Source: Plotosus lineatus (taxonomy: Eukaryota; Chordata; Actinopteri; Siluriformes; Plotosidae). From it: a stretch of DNA of 64,000 nt. Positions 53,465-63,252 of the stretch are shown piece after piece. Position 1 is the first letter of the stretch. Each line of letters begins with the position of its first letter. The position numbers and the translations under genes were made by a program. The DNA is taken from contig CM045729.1 in assembly GCA_024760905.1 (NCBI GenBank), positions 1,382,501-1,446,500 of the forward strand, given 5' to 3'. The notes under the pieces are model-generated. The model saw nothing but the letters and a program-made list of their open reading frames with translations, made no database searches and was not told the DNA's origin.

Positions 53465-54622
53465 AGGTGTGAGGGTGAGTGAGTGAGTGTGAGTGTGAGG
53501 GAGTGAGAGCAAGAGCAAGTGTGAGCGAGCATGGGCATGTGAGTGTGAGAGTGAAAATGAGTATGAATGTGAGTAAGAGCTAAAGCAAGTGTGAGCAAGT
53601 GTGAGCATGTAAGTAAGTGTAGCAGTGAGTGTGAGAGCGAGAGCAAGTAAGCAAGATTGAGCATGTGAGTGAGTGTGAGAGTGAGTGTGAGCATGAAAGT
53701 GAGTGTGAGAGAGTGAGTGTGAGACAGTAAGAATGAGAGAGTGAGTGTGAGTGAGAATGAAAGCAAGTGTGAGCGAGTGTGAGCATGTGAGTAAGTGTAA
53801 CAGTGAGTGTGAGTATGAGAGTGAGAGCAAGTGAGCAAGAGTGAGCGTCTGAGTGAGTGTGAGGGTAAGTGTGAGTGTGAGACAGTAAGAGTGAGAGAGT
53901 GCGTGTGAGTGAGAATGAAAGCAAGTGTGAGCGAGTGTGAGCATGTGAGTAAGTGTAGCAGTGAGTGTGAGTGTGAGAGCGAGAGCAAGTAAGCAAGATT
54001 GAGCGTGTAAGTGAGTGTGAGAGTGAGTGTGAGCATGAAAGTGAGTGCGAGAGAGTGAGTGTGAGACAGTAAGAGTGAGAGAGTGCGTGTGAGTGAGAAT
54101 GAAAACAAGTGTGAGCGAGCGTGAGCATGTGAGTAAGTGTAACAGTGAGTGTGAGCATGAGCGTGAGAGTGAGAGCAAGTGAGCAAGAGTGAGTGTCTGA
54201 GTGAGTGTGAGGGTAAGTGTGAGTGTGAGAGAGTGAGTATGAGCGTGAGTAAGAGCTAAAGCAAGTGTGAGCGAGTGTGAGCATGAGAGTAAGTGTAACA
54301 GTGAGTGTGAGCATGAGAGTGAGAGCAAGTGAGCAAGAGTGAGCATGTGAGTGAGTGTGAGAGTAAGTGTGAGAGAGTGAGTATTAGCATGAGCGTGAGT
54401 AAGAGCTAAAGCAAGTGTGAGCAAGCATGAGCGTGTGAGAAAGTGTGAGACTGAGTGTGAGTGTGAGCATGAGAGTGAGTGTGAGTGTTAGAGTGAGTGT
54501 GAGTGGAAGCATGAGCGTGAGTGTGAGCAAGTGTGAGTGTGTGAGTGTGAGAGTGAGTGTGAGCATGAGAGTGAGTGTGAGCAAGAGCAAGTGAGAGTGA
54601 GTGTGAGAGTGTGAGCATCAGA
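53465..54622 (+). repeat. GTGAGTGTGAG-type minisatellite with higher-order units
   Basis: About 1.16 kb of degenerate 6-12 bp units (GAGTGT, GAGCAT, GAGAGT, AAGTGT). Longer blocks recur. GAGACAGTAAG occurs at about 53721, 53879 and 54063, giving higher-order spacings of about 158 and 184 bp. GAGTAAGAGCTAAAGCAAGT occurs at about 53571, 54245 and 54397. Minus-strand frames of up to 350 codons rich in Ser, Leu, Thr and His run through it and are artefacts. Confidence 0.9.
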
Positions 54623-56520
54623 GTTAGACTTTCCCAGATAGGCTGAGGAGTGTAATTCCCCGATAATTGGAACACACCTTCCGGTCCCCTTCTTAAAAAT
54701 TGGGATCACCACCCCAGTTTGCCAATCCAGAGGTACAGCCCCTGATGACCACGCGATGTTGCAGAGACGTGTCAACCAAGACAGTCCTACAACATCCAGA
54801 GCCCTGAGATATTCCAGGTGGATCTCATTCAACCTCGGAGCTCAACTACTGAGGAGCTTTTTTACAATCTCAGTGACCTCCACTCCAGTGATGAGCGGAC
54901 CCCCACCCAAACCCCCAGGATCGTCCTCTTCCACAGAGGGCGTGTTGGTGGGATTGAGGAGGTCCTCAAAGTATTTTCTCCACCTCTCAACGACATCCCC
55001 AGTCAAGGTAAGCAGCTCCCCACCTCCGCTGTAAGCAGTGTTTGTGGAGAACTGCTTCCCCCTCCTAAGGTGTCAGATGGCGGTCCAGAACCTTTTTGAG
55101 GCCAATCAATAATCTCTCTCTAAGCCCTCACCGAACTCCTCCTGTGCCCGAGATTTTGCATCTGCAACAGCCTCGGCTGCAGCATGTTTGGCCTGCCGGT
55201 ACCCGTTTACTGCCTCGGGAGTCCCACAGGCTAATAAAACTCGATAGGCCTCCTTCTTCAGTTGGACGGCCTCCTTCACCGCACCACTGGGTTTGGGGGA
55301 TACCGCCACGACAAACACCGACGACCTTACGGCCACAGCTATGGGCTGCCGCCTCAGCAATGGAGGTATGAAAAAATGGCCCATTTGGATTCCATGTCCC
55401 CCGCCTCCTCCGGGATGTGGTAGTAGCTCTGCTGGAGGTGGGAGTTAAAGGCTTCTCGGACAGGGGACTCTGCCAAACGTTCACAGCAGACCCTGATTAC
55501 ATGCTTGGGTCTGCCAGGTCTGGAAGGCAACCTCCCACACCACCGAAGCCAAGGTGGTGATCGGTAGACAGCTCAGCTCCTCTCTTCACCCGAGTGTCCA
55601 GAACATATGGCCGCAAATCCGATGACACGACTACGAAGTCAATCATCGAATTGCAACCTAGGGTGTCCTGGTGCCAAGTGCACTTATGGGCACACTTATG
55701 TTCGAACATGGTGTTCATGATAGACAAACTGCGATGAGCCCAGAAGTCCAACAATGAAACACCATTCGGGTTCAACCTAGAGAGGCCGTACCTACCGATC
55801 ACACCTTCCAGGTCACACTATCGTTGCCCACATGGGCATTGAAGTCTCCCAAGACAACGAGTGAGTCTCCCGAGGGAGCGTTCTCCAACACCCATGTGCA
55901 TAAGCACAAGTAAGCACAAATAACAGTCAGGACCCGTCCCCCCACCCGAAGACAGAGGGAAGCTACCCTTTGGTCAACCAGGGAGAACCCCAACATTTGG
56001 GCACCAAGACAGGGGGCAACAAGAATACCCACACCGGCTTGCCGCCTCTCCCCATGAGCAACTTCAGAATAAAATAAGGTCCAGCTTCTCTCAAGATGGA
56101 TGGTTCCAGAGCCCAAGCTATGTGTTGAGGTGAGCCAGACTATATCTAGTTGATATCTCTCCACCTCACGGACTAGATCAGGCTCCTTCCCCACCAGAGA
56201 GGTGACATTCCATGTCCCGAGGGTCAGAGTAAGTAGCCCAAGATCGGTCCGACAGAACCCATGCTTCGACTGCCACCCAATTCACACTGCACCCGACCCC
56301 TAAAACTCCTCCCACGGGTGGTGGGTCCATGGGAGGGCGGACCCATGTCTTCTTTTCGGGCTAGGCCCGGCCAAGCTCCATGGGCAGAAGCCTGACCACC
56401 AAGCGCTCACTTTCGAGTCCCTCCCCTGGGCCTGGCTCCAGGAGGGAACCTCGGTGACCTGCGTCTGGGCAAGGGAGACTGCTTCCTTTGAAATCTCTTT
56501 GATGTCATAATGGTCTTCAG
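54623..56520 (-). mobile_element. Rex3-like (RTE) LINE, 5' half
   Basis: Minus-strand coding, from right to left. The endonuclease (55799-56194) has [39 protein letters not shown] and [14 protein letters not shown], and continues at 55497-55802 with CTWHQDTLGCNSMIDFVVVS and RGAELSTDHHL. The linker (about 55106-55484) has CGRKVVGVCRGG, VQLKKEAYRVLLACGTPEAV, and the start of the RT (54488-54832) has EYLRALDVVGLSWLTRLCNI and VPLDWQTGVVIPIFKKGTG. It breaks off at the minisatellite. The 5' UTR occupies about 56200-56520. Multiple frameshifts make it inactive. Confidence 0.78.
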
Positions 56521-56578
56521 AATTGCACTATCAGTACTGTACTGATAGTATTATCAGTATTATCAGTATTATCAGTAC

Positions 56579-56622
<44 letters not shown>

Positions 56623-56624
56623 GT
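56521..56624. repeat. (AAT)n and short TATCAG repeats
   Basis: A few AGTATTATC units at about 56545-56575 are followed by AAT repeats at about 56578-56622. Confidence 0.8.
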
Positions 56625-56940
56625 ACATGTCCACTTCATTGAAAGAAGATCTGTGTTTGATTCCCGGGCTCAGGGTGTTTCTGTGTGGAGTTTACATGTT
56701 CTCCCTCTACTTGTCTTGGTTTCCTCTGGGTACTCTGGTTTCCTCCCACAGTACAAAAACATGCACAGTAGGCTCATTGGTTGTACCAAGTCACTTCTGG
56801 ATGTGAGAGTAAGTGTAAATTGTTCGACGTATTGTTGGCCCTGCAATGGTCTGGTGAGCTGTCAAGGGTGTGCACGGTCCTTGACCAGAGGCCACTGAGA
56901 TGGGCGCCAGCTTCTCCACAACCCTATTTACGACTATCTG
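56625..56940 (+). mobile_element. SINE-3 copy
   Basis: TCAGGGTGTTTCTGTGTGGA, TTTCCTCTGGGTACTCTGGT, CACAGTACAAAAACATGCAC, TGTCAAGGGTGTGCACGGTC and GAGATGGGCGCCAGCTTC give most of the SINE-3 body. Confidence 0.65.
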
Positions 56941-57384
56941 GCCTAGAAAATAACCATTTTACCCTATGGGTAGAGGCTGAGGTACAAGCAACCTGGGACA
57001 TACTCAGTTCAGAGTTGGACCGACCAATCAGACATCATTCTCGGACACTGCTTACGCTTTACTGATTGGGAGGTTTTTAGGAGACTGCTTGTAGACTTTT
57101 TTTTTTGAGGACACAAAATGTCAATAAACTTTTAAAGAATGTAGCAGGACACATCTGAAAATTTATAGACGGTAACATACTGCGGGTCACTGTGCAAACT
57201 CACCATAACCAGAATCTGTAGGTTAATATCAAGGTTCGGGCAGCTTCCAGAGCAGGGATGGATGTCTGGAAAATCCTGTTACAATGGCTGAAACACCACG
57301 CAGATTTGGGGTGAACTTAAATTTATCACAGACTATACAGGAGACAGCAGCAGTGTAGGGAAGGTGATGGATTCTTACCTTGAA
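56941..57384. other. Gap without recognised gene
   Basis: Nothing recognised; a T run lies at about 57098-57107. Confidence 0.45.
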
Positions 57385-57468
57385 GAGCTGAGCCTCCAAG
57401 GGGGCACGGTGTGATGCCGGGGGGTATGATATGACCCTAGGGAACATGCTTTTTTACCATACCGTACT

Positions 57469-59849
57469 TCTTCTTCTATCGTATGCTGTTGTTTCTCAGC
57501 CATTCAACCGCGACATCCGTGGCCTCATGTAGTTCATAGAGACCTCCTGTCAGTTGTGTTTCAGGGCACTCTTGTAGTATGTGCTGCATAGTTTGGATAG
57601 CTCCACAATCACAATTTGGTGAGTCAATGTATCCCCATTTGTCCAACATGTATCGGCACGGGCCAGTACCGCAGCGAAAACGATTCAATTTACACCACAG
57701 GTCTCGACGAATATCCATACCATTTAGTGCAGTTGTTGGATCATTCACGATGTCCCTGTTTGGTGCTGTTCCCTTATTCCATCTGGATTGCCAGTTTTCT
57801 ACCATGGAGTAGTTTGTTGTGGGCAGGTTAGACCAGATGGGTTTTCTTGAAGTCAGTCGGTATCGTGGGTGGTGCTCAATATCATTCAGCAGGGGAATGC
57901 CTGGGATCTGGAGTGTAGAGTCCAGTAACTTTGCAGTGACAGCTTCCCTGCGGAGATCTGGCGCGGCAAGATTACACATAACTGGCAGCCAGTCTGTATG
58001 TGTTGATTTTAGTGTACCTGATATGGTCCGCATAGCACAGTTCAATCTGGTGTCAACTAGTTTGCAGTGAACTGAGTTCCTCCAGACAGCAGCACAGTAT
58101 TCCGCTACAGAGTATGACAGTGCTAATGTTGCTGAACGTAGTGTCCTTGCACTGGCTCCCCATGTAGTACCAGCCAACATCTGCACAAGGTTGTTTCTTG
58201 TTTGAACTTTCTTGGCTACTTTTTGCAGGTGGGCTTTGTATGTCAAAGTCCTGTCCAAGGTGACTCCAAGGTACACTGGTTTTGCATCATGAGACAGGCG
58301 GCTGTTGTTGAGTGTTATATCCAGCTCTTGTTTACTTCTAGCGTTGTGTAGATGGAAAACACTAGAAACGGTCTTCTTCACACTAGGTTGAAGCCGCCAC
58401 TGTTTACAGTAGGTGCTCATATGACTCATGTCCTCAGTTAATCTCTCATTCAATTCATTAAATGTTTTTGCTTGGAGAGCAAAGCATATGTCGTCTGCAT
58501 ATACAAACTTACGAGAGTGTGTGATGGGTAGGTCATTGGTGTACAGTGCAAATAGAGTTGGTGCCAGGACAGAACCTTGGGGTAGTCCATTATTCTGTGT
58601 TCGCCATGCACTGCTGTATCCACCAAGATGAACAAGGAACCGTCTGTGCTGTAGCAATAGCTCAACTGTGTTTACTACCCAGTAAGGAAGGATTTTTGAT
58701 AGTTTCAGTAGAAGACCTGAGTGCCACACTGTATCATATGCAGCTGTCAAGTCTAGGAAAACTGCACCAGTCTTTTTATTCTCCTGAAATCCATTCTCTA
58801 TAAAGGTGGTGAGTGCTAGCACCTGATCTTGGGTGCTTCTACCTGGTCTAAAGCCGGCTTGGTCAATGTTGAGTACAGCTTCTACATCATCCTTAATTCG
58901 GTGTAGGATAATGCGTTCCAGTAGTTTATAGCAGACTGAGAGTAAGGATATGGGTCGGTAGCTAGATGCTAGTTTTGGGTCCTTCCCGGGTTTCAGGATA
59001 GCGATAACCTTTGCTTCTCTCCATAGCTTTGGCAGTTGTCTTTCACGTATAATACGGGACATGAAGGCTGCTAACCAGGTTTGTGCACGTGGTCCAAGGT
59101 GACAAAGGAATTCTGGAAAGATTCCATCATATCCTGCTGCCTTCCCAGATTTCAGTGACTTCAGAGCAGTAGTGACCTCTGCACTTACAACTGTTTCAGC
59201 TTGGGTTGTATTTGTATGGGCAGACCTTCTAAAGTCTCAAGCTCTTTCACAACTTTTTCTTTTGGGTCTTTTCAATGGGAGTTTTCCCAAGCTTCACTAA
59301 ATGGTTAGCAACAGCATTCAGTTTCACACTTGGGCGTGACAATTTTGGTGGTTGCTGTCCTGTTCGAGGTGTCTAAGAAGCTTCCAGGCTTTGCGGCTTG
59401 AGTGGGTAAAGTTCTGTTTTTCAGTAAGCTCTTCCCATCTTGCCCGACGTGCGTTATCTAGTGCACTTATCAGGTGCTCGGCAATGTCAGTGCTTCCAGA
59501 CTCCTGGTACTCTGTCAAGAGTTGTTGGCATTCTTCGTTTAGGCATGGGGTGTATGTTGGTCTGTACCCCCTTGGGATGGTACTTCCTGCAGCTTTGTAG
59601 ATTGCAAAGCGGAATCTTTCAAAGCATTTTTCAATGGGGATGCCAGTTTTGGGTATACAGACAATGCTCTTTTCAGTTTTTTCAGTATACATTTCCCAGT
59701 CAGCCTTCCTAAAGTTCCATCTCGGGGATAATGGATCAGCGTTCACGTCGCATCCCTCGTCAGTACCCATCTGGGGAAACAAATGATCCAAACCAGCCGA
59801 CTGAATTCTAAAATGAATCCCAGTCCTCAGCCAAACAACAACAATAACA
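57469..59849 (-). mobile_element. Jockey-superfamily LINE with 13-bp TSD
   Basis: Flanked by ACCATACCGTACT at 57456-57468 and 59850-59862. It is 5'-truncated just before the linker to the reverse transcriptase (ADPLSPRWNFRKADWEMYTE). Its 3' end is unusual: the stop codon TAG is followed only by AAGAAGAAG and then the TSD, so there is virtually no 3' UTR. The clade within the Jockey superfamily is not fixed; a Daphne-like relationship is a guess. Confidence 0.85.
57476..59062 (-). CDS. Jockey-type reverse transcriptase, open 528-codon segment
   Basis: The longest cleanly open LINE reading frame after the gypsy RT. It begins in the RT fingers (LPKLWREAKVIAILKPGKDP, SSYRPISLLSVCYKLLERII). It continues through the palm (QAGFRPGRSTQDQVLALTTF, AVFLDLTAAYDTVWHSGLLL, NGLPQGSVLAPTLFALYTND, catalytic FVYADDICFA) and the thumb (PVYLGVTLDRTLTYKAHLQK, AEYCAAVWRNSVH). 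The C-terminus carries a possible zinc site, CDCGAIQTMQHILQEC, and ends DVAVEWLRNNSIR at the TAG. The upstream linker (59324-59854) is in another frame, so a complete protein cannot be made. It would act in target-primed reverse transcription. Confidence 0.82.
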   Translation of the reverse strand: MSRIIRERQLPKLWREAKVIAILKPGKDPKLASSYRPISLLSVCYKLLERIILHRIKDDVEAVLNIDQAGFRPGRSTQDQVLALTTFIENGFQENKKTGAVFLDLTAAYDTVWHSGLLLKLSKILPYWVVNTVELLLQHRRFLVHLGGYSSAWRTQNNGLPQGSVLAPTLFALYTNDLPITHSRKFVYADDICFALQAKTFNELNERLTEDMSHMSTYCKQWRLQPSVKKTVSSVFHLHNARSKQELDITLNNSRLSHDAKPVYLGVTLDRTLTYKAHLQKVAKKVQTRNNLVQMLAGTTWGASARTLRSATLALSYSVAEYCAAVWRNSVHCKLVDTRLNCAMRTISGTLKSTHTDWLPVMCNLAAPDLRREAVTAKLLDSTLQIPGIPLLNDIEHHPRYRLTSRKPIWSNLPTTNYSMVENWQSRWNKGTAPNRDIVNDPTTALNGMDIRRDLWCKLNRFRCGTGPCRYMLDKWGYIDSPNCDCGAIQTMQHILQECPETQLTGGLYELHEATDVAVEWLRNNSIR

Positions 59850-59875
59850 ACCATACCGTACTAGGATTATGTGTA

Positions 59876-60216
59876 GGGGGCAGTGGTGGTCAAGTGGTAT
59901 AGGGCGCTGGATCGCTGATCCAAAGGTTGGGGGTTCAAGTCCCACTCTCCACAAGGTTGTCACTGTCCCCCCCCAGTGCAGCTAACTGGGTTATCAAAGG
60001 CGGGCCATGTCTCTCACTGTCTATGGTGAGGTTCATGTAAAAGAACCATTGCTGACTTTGGTAAAGAGGAGCTGCAAAGTCGTCAGCGTGTTCCTGTCCC
60101 TTGCTAAAAAGGGTTGTGAGAGGAATGGCATCCGACGTAAAAACCTCTGCCAAATCAAACGTGCGAATCGGATGACTCTCGAGTGAAAGGGGAAAAGCCG
60201 AAAGGAAGACAGACAG
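59876..60216 (+). mobile_element. SINE-1 copy with 16-bp TSD
   Basis: Flanked by ACTAGGATTATGTGTA at 59860-59875 and 60217-60232. The head has GTGGTCAAGTGGTATAGGGC and B-box GGTTCAAGTCCC. The body matches 13566-13939 (GCAGCTAACTGGGTTATCAA; AACCTCTGCCAAATCAAACG). A short stretch around the TGTGGCGAC block is deleted near 60170. Confidence 0.9.
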
Positions 60217-60417
60217 ACTAGGATTATGTGTAATTGCACATCCTCTACAGTAGGTGGCAGTGGCACTCTCACTGTGTTCCCAATGGTGTAGGGAAAAATC
60301 ACCAAGCAAACGATATGAAGTGCAGTAAACACTATTTGTAGTCATGAGCTGGGCACCGGGGGGGTGTATTTTGTTCTTCCTATAGGGGGCATCACAGAAA
60401 ATAATCGAGAAGCACTG

Positions 60418-60574
60418 CACAAGGCATCATTCACGGAGCGCGTAGGAATACATCTGGAAGAATACAATGCAAATCACCCCAGAATGCACCTGAATCAGCT
60501 GAGATGGGTGCCAACCTTCCTGCGATCATAATTAGGATCATGCGGTTCAGAAAAATAATGGAATAAATTCATAG
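60418..60574 (+). other. Flank and SINE-3 tail scrap
   Basis: CACAAGGC at 60418-60425 is the complement of the TSD of copy B. A SINE-3-type tail lies at about 60485-60565 (GAGATGGGTGCCAACCTTCC, ATGCGGTTCAGAAAAATAAT). Confidence 0.5.
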
Positions 60575-60975
60575 TAAATGTATTTTTCTCATCAGTCGTC
60601 CTCTTCCACTTCATCAGGGGTCGGGTCATGGGAACAGCAGCCTGAGCAGTGAGGGCTAGACATTCCTTTCTTGAGCCACTTCCTCCAGCTATCTGTCTCC
60701 TAGGGGGACACCGAGGCATCCCCAAACCAGCCAGGAAACATAGTTTCTCCAGTGCGTTCCAGGTCAACCCCAGGGTCAAATCAGGGCAGCATTCAGGAGG
60801 CATTCTAACAAGATTCCTGAAGTGGATTCTCTCACATTGGAAGATCAGTGGTTGTATACCAAACTCTTCCCAGATGGCCAAGCTTCTCACTGTATCTCTG
60901 GGGGAGAGGCCTGCCACCCTGTGAAGGACACTCAGGTTTGATTTATGCAGATGGAAGTTGCGAAAATCCCCGATT
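60575..60975 (-). pseudogene. Rex3-like LINE C-terminal remnant
   Basis: The minus frame (60495-61106) reads SVLHRVAGLSPRDTVRSLAI, EEFGIQPLIFQCERIHF and NLVRMPPECCPD, a decayed match to the C-terminus of the Rex3-like element at 51840-52100 (LSDKVRSSTIRGELRVDPLL, HLVRMPPGRLPG). The end is out of frame. The rest of that ORF, 60976-61106, is unassigned. Confidence 0.6.
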
Positions 60976-61453
60976 AAATTAATTGTGTGATGAAAAGTAT
61001 CTTGATTTTTAAGGTGCATACTGAATAGGCTACTGAGAACTTGGTGTTGTATTATGTATTGATAATTGCCAGGGTTCAATACTAAAAGTAAAAAGATGCC
61101 TAACAAGGAAGTCCCCCCCCCCCCCCCCCCGGGGTTTGTTTACAATGGCAATCTGCCTGAAATGTGTGTCACAGGCTATGACGCAAATCATTGTTGACAG
61201 AAATGTTCAAAATGTAGGACTAATATATTTTTGCAAAGTTTTAAAACCTTGGAAAACGTTAAGAATGTTTGTCAGGCTTGTCCTCCTACAGAAACCGTAT
61301 AAAGCCCCATTGTTTTTCCATTTTCATACATTTTTGAAAAAGCTCCAGGGAGCCACTAGGGTGGCGCTGTTGAACATTCAGGTCAATATCAAAGGCAACA
61401 AGATTTATGTGACAAAGTCCTGTGGTACTTCTGCAATCAGAGAGCGCCTTGTG
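60976..61453. other. Gap with a C run
   Basis: No gene recognised. A run of about 18 C lies at 61111-61128. Confidence 0.4.
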
Positions 61454-61721
61454 CAGTGCTGCTCAATTATTTTCTGTGACACCCCCTCTAGGAAGAACCC
61501 CCCCCACACACCTCACATGCAACTATAAATTGTGTTTACTGCACTTCATATCGTTTACTGAGTGCTTTTTGCTCGGAACGCAGTAAGAGTGCCACTGCCA
61601 CCTACTGTAGAGGATGCACAATTACACTTAACCCTAGTATAGTATGGCAAAAAAGCATGCTGCATGTTCCCCAGGGTCATACTCCCCAAAATAACACCAT
61701 CACACTATTTGAGAAGCACTG
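61454..61721 (+). mobile_element. hAT-like non-autonomous element (copy B), intact ends
   Basis: 268 bp flanked by the 8-bp direct repeat GCCTTGTG (61446-61453, 61722-61729). The ends CAGTGCTGCTCAA and, inverted, CAGTGCTTCTCAA form the terminal repeats. Eight-base duplications and CAGTG-type ends fit hAT elements. There is no coding capacity. Confidence 0.85.
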
Positions 61722-61938
61722 GCCTTGTGGGAGCTCACCACAAGCCTTTTCCCAATGGCATTCGTAGCATGCACATGCACAAAATTCACTTCCTTCTCTG
61801 TTACACCCACCTCATGTCTGCCCACGTGCCATCTTCGAGCCTATGTGACATCTTTTCAGCAGTCAATGATTGGAAAGGTTAGTTGACATTGTTTATTCTT
61901 GTTTTATTATTATTTATTATTAATTATCATTTGTACAT
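61722..61938. other. Short gap
   Basis: Nothing recognised beyond the TSD copy at 61722-61729. Confidence 0.4.
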
Positions 61939-61985
<47 letters not shown>

Positions 61986-63012
61986 TACAGTAAACATTTA
62001 TATGCAGCAGAGAGGGATCAGGTGATCCTGGCACAGTCAGGCTGGTTAGGGTCATCATCAGCTCAGGGCCCTCACCCTCTCCACACGCAGCCCAGACAGC
62101 GAATGGGACTTCTCCCAGGATGCACTGCCTAGTCAAACCCACCAAAAACTTTCTGGAGAATATGGAACCTCCACAACACTGCAACCGAGGGTGCCGAGAA
62201 CAATGGGGAGTTGGACGACTTTGTACTTTGGATACAAGCGAGACATTTCAAAGGCGAGGTCCGCATATTTTACATGCTTCTCCTGAATCTTTTGAATCAC
62301 ATTGCTGTGAAAAGGGACAGAAAATCCAATAATATTAATAATTCCATTGGATTTATCAAAAAGGACAAGATCAGGTTTGTTGGCTTCAATTCTCCTCAGG
62401 CTGTATATGGGCCGATTGTAAAGAAGCTTGAAATGATCATTTCCCATGACACCCTGGACGTGTTCAGGGTCGTACCATAGATGGACCTCTGAGTCAAAAC
62501 CACACGCATGACGGAGACGATAATAAAAGGAACATGTCATCATGTCTTTTCAGATAAGACGTTTGTGCCAAAACAGGACAACCACTGACAAGGTGTTGGA
62601 CAGTTTCACTAAATTCACGACACAAACAACATTTGGGATTTACATTTTTCCTTATAATATTAATATTATATATAATATAACATTGACGATTGCGTGTTGG
62701 CAGTGACTGGTCCTGAGCAGCAAAAAGAAAGTCCTCAGATTCACTTTTCAGACCAGCCGACTTCATCCAGGGAAAGGAGTCGGAAGGATGACTGTTCTGC
62801 CCAACACACTGCACATAAACACGATGTAGTGGTTTTCCAGACAGTTTTTCCTTGAAATGACGACTCTGAGCAGATTTGATGAAAGACTTCACCTGACTTA
62901 TACACATAGATGTAGCGTCCAGCAGTACTTCACCATCGACAAAATCAACATTGACGCTGAGATTCTGTCCAGCAGCTTTGGCGCGTTTAAGATAACTATG
63001 GAAGTCCTTGCT
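61939..63012 (-). mobile_element. LINE with R2-like endonuclease features, 5'-truncated
   Basis: A minus-strand element whose 3' tail is the AAT array (61939-61983), preceded by a 3' UTR of about 150 bp (61984-62132). The coding part runs to about 63010, where it meets another ATT array (63019-63052). Only the C-terminal region is present. The class is inferred from a CCHC knuckle followed by a PD-type motif, as in R2/R4/NeSL-like LINEs. Confidence 0.6.
62133..63010 (-). pseudogene. LINE C-terminal domain: zinc knuckle and PD-type nuclease-like
   Basis: In two frames. The first (62494-63010) has SYLKRAKAAGQNLSVNVDFV, FPWMKSAGLKSESEDFLFAA and the knuckle CCLCREFSETVQHLVSGC (CX2CX8HX4C). After a one-base shift near 62530 the second (62133-62543) has LWYDPEHV, then EANKPDLVLFDKSNGIINII and GFSVPFHSNVIQKIQEKH, KYADLAFEMSRLYPKYKVVQ and LPIVLGTLG. 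The PD pair, a spacing of about 13 and an expected second Asp (here Gly) resemble a restriction-enzyme-like endonuclease site. If so the nuclease is dead. Confidence 0.6.
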
Positions 63013-63016
63013 TTCA

Positions 63017-63053
<37 letters not shown>

Positions 63054-63094
63054 GTTTTAACATGTTTATCTTTAGTATATTAGGTGAAATATAT
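63013..63094. repeat. (ATT)n array and flank
   Basis: ATT units at about 63019-63052, then unassigned AT-rich bases. Confidence 0.8.
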
Positions 63095-63252
63095 GTGTTT
63101 GTGGCAGGTCATATGTGTTTGGGAGGGGCTTGGAACGGATTAATTGTTTTTCTGTAATTTCTCATGGGATTTTTTTTTTTTTAATCTAATGGACATTTTG
63201 ATTTACAAGCTTGCCCCTGGAATGGATAAATTTTGTAAGTGATGGTACCGCT
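63095..63252 (+). mobile_element. Possible pogo/Tigger-type right end
   Basis: GGAGGGGCTTGGAACGGATT, GTAATTTCTCATGGG and the end GTAAGTGATGGTACCGCTG followed by TA resemble right ends of Tigger-type elements. No transposase is seen. Confidence 0.35.

Larger units (their letters stand above)
57385..60417 (-). mobile_element. hAT-like non-autonomous element (copy A), split twice
   Basis: Without its two insertions this is about 280 bp and matches copy B (61454-61721) in inverted orientation: the complement of CAGTGC and CTCAATTATTTTCTGTGAC at the right end, CACCTACTGTAGAGGATGCA in the middle, and GACCCTAGGGAACATGC at the left. The left terminus is decayed, so its edge is approximate. It holds a Jockey-type LINE (57469-59849) and a SINE-1 (59876-60216). 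Confidence 0.7.

Noticed and set aside
53372..54424. Minus-strand ORFs of up to 350 codons rich in Ser, Leu, Thr and His
   Set aside because: They are translations of the GTGAG minisatellite in several frames at once; composition follows the repeat, with no domain or start context.
53465..54622. CRISPR-like or satellite array with spacers
   Set aside because: Units are degenerate and contiguous with no unique spacers; it is a eukaryotic minisatellite.
55106..55371. Plus-strand ORFs at 54756-55371 as a host gene
   Set aside because: They are antisense shadows of the minus-strand Rex3-like LINE linker and RT start.
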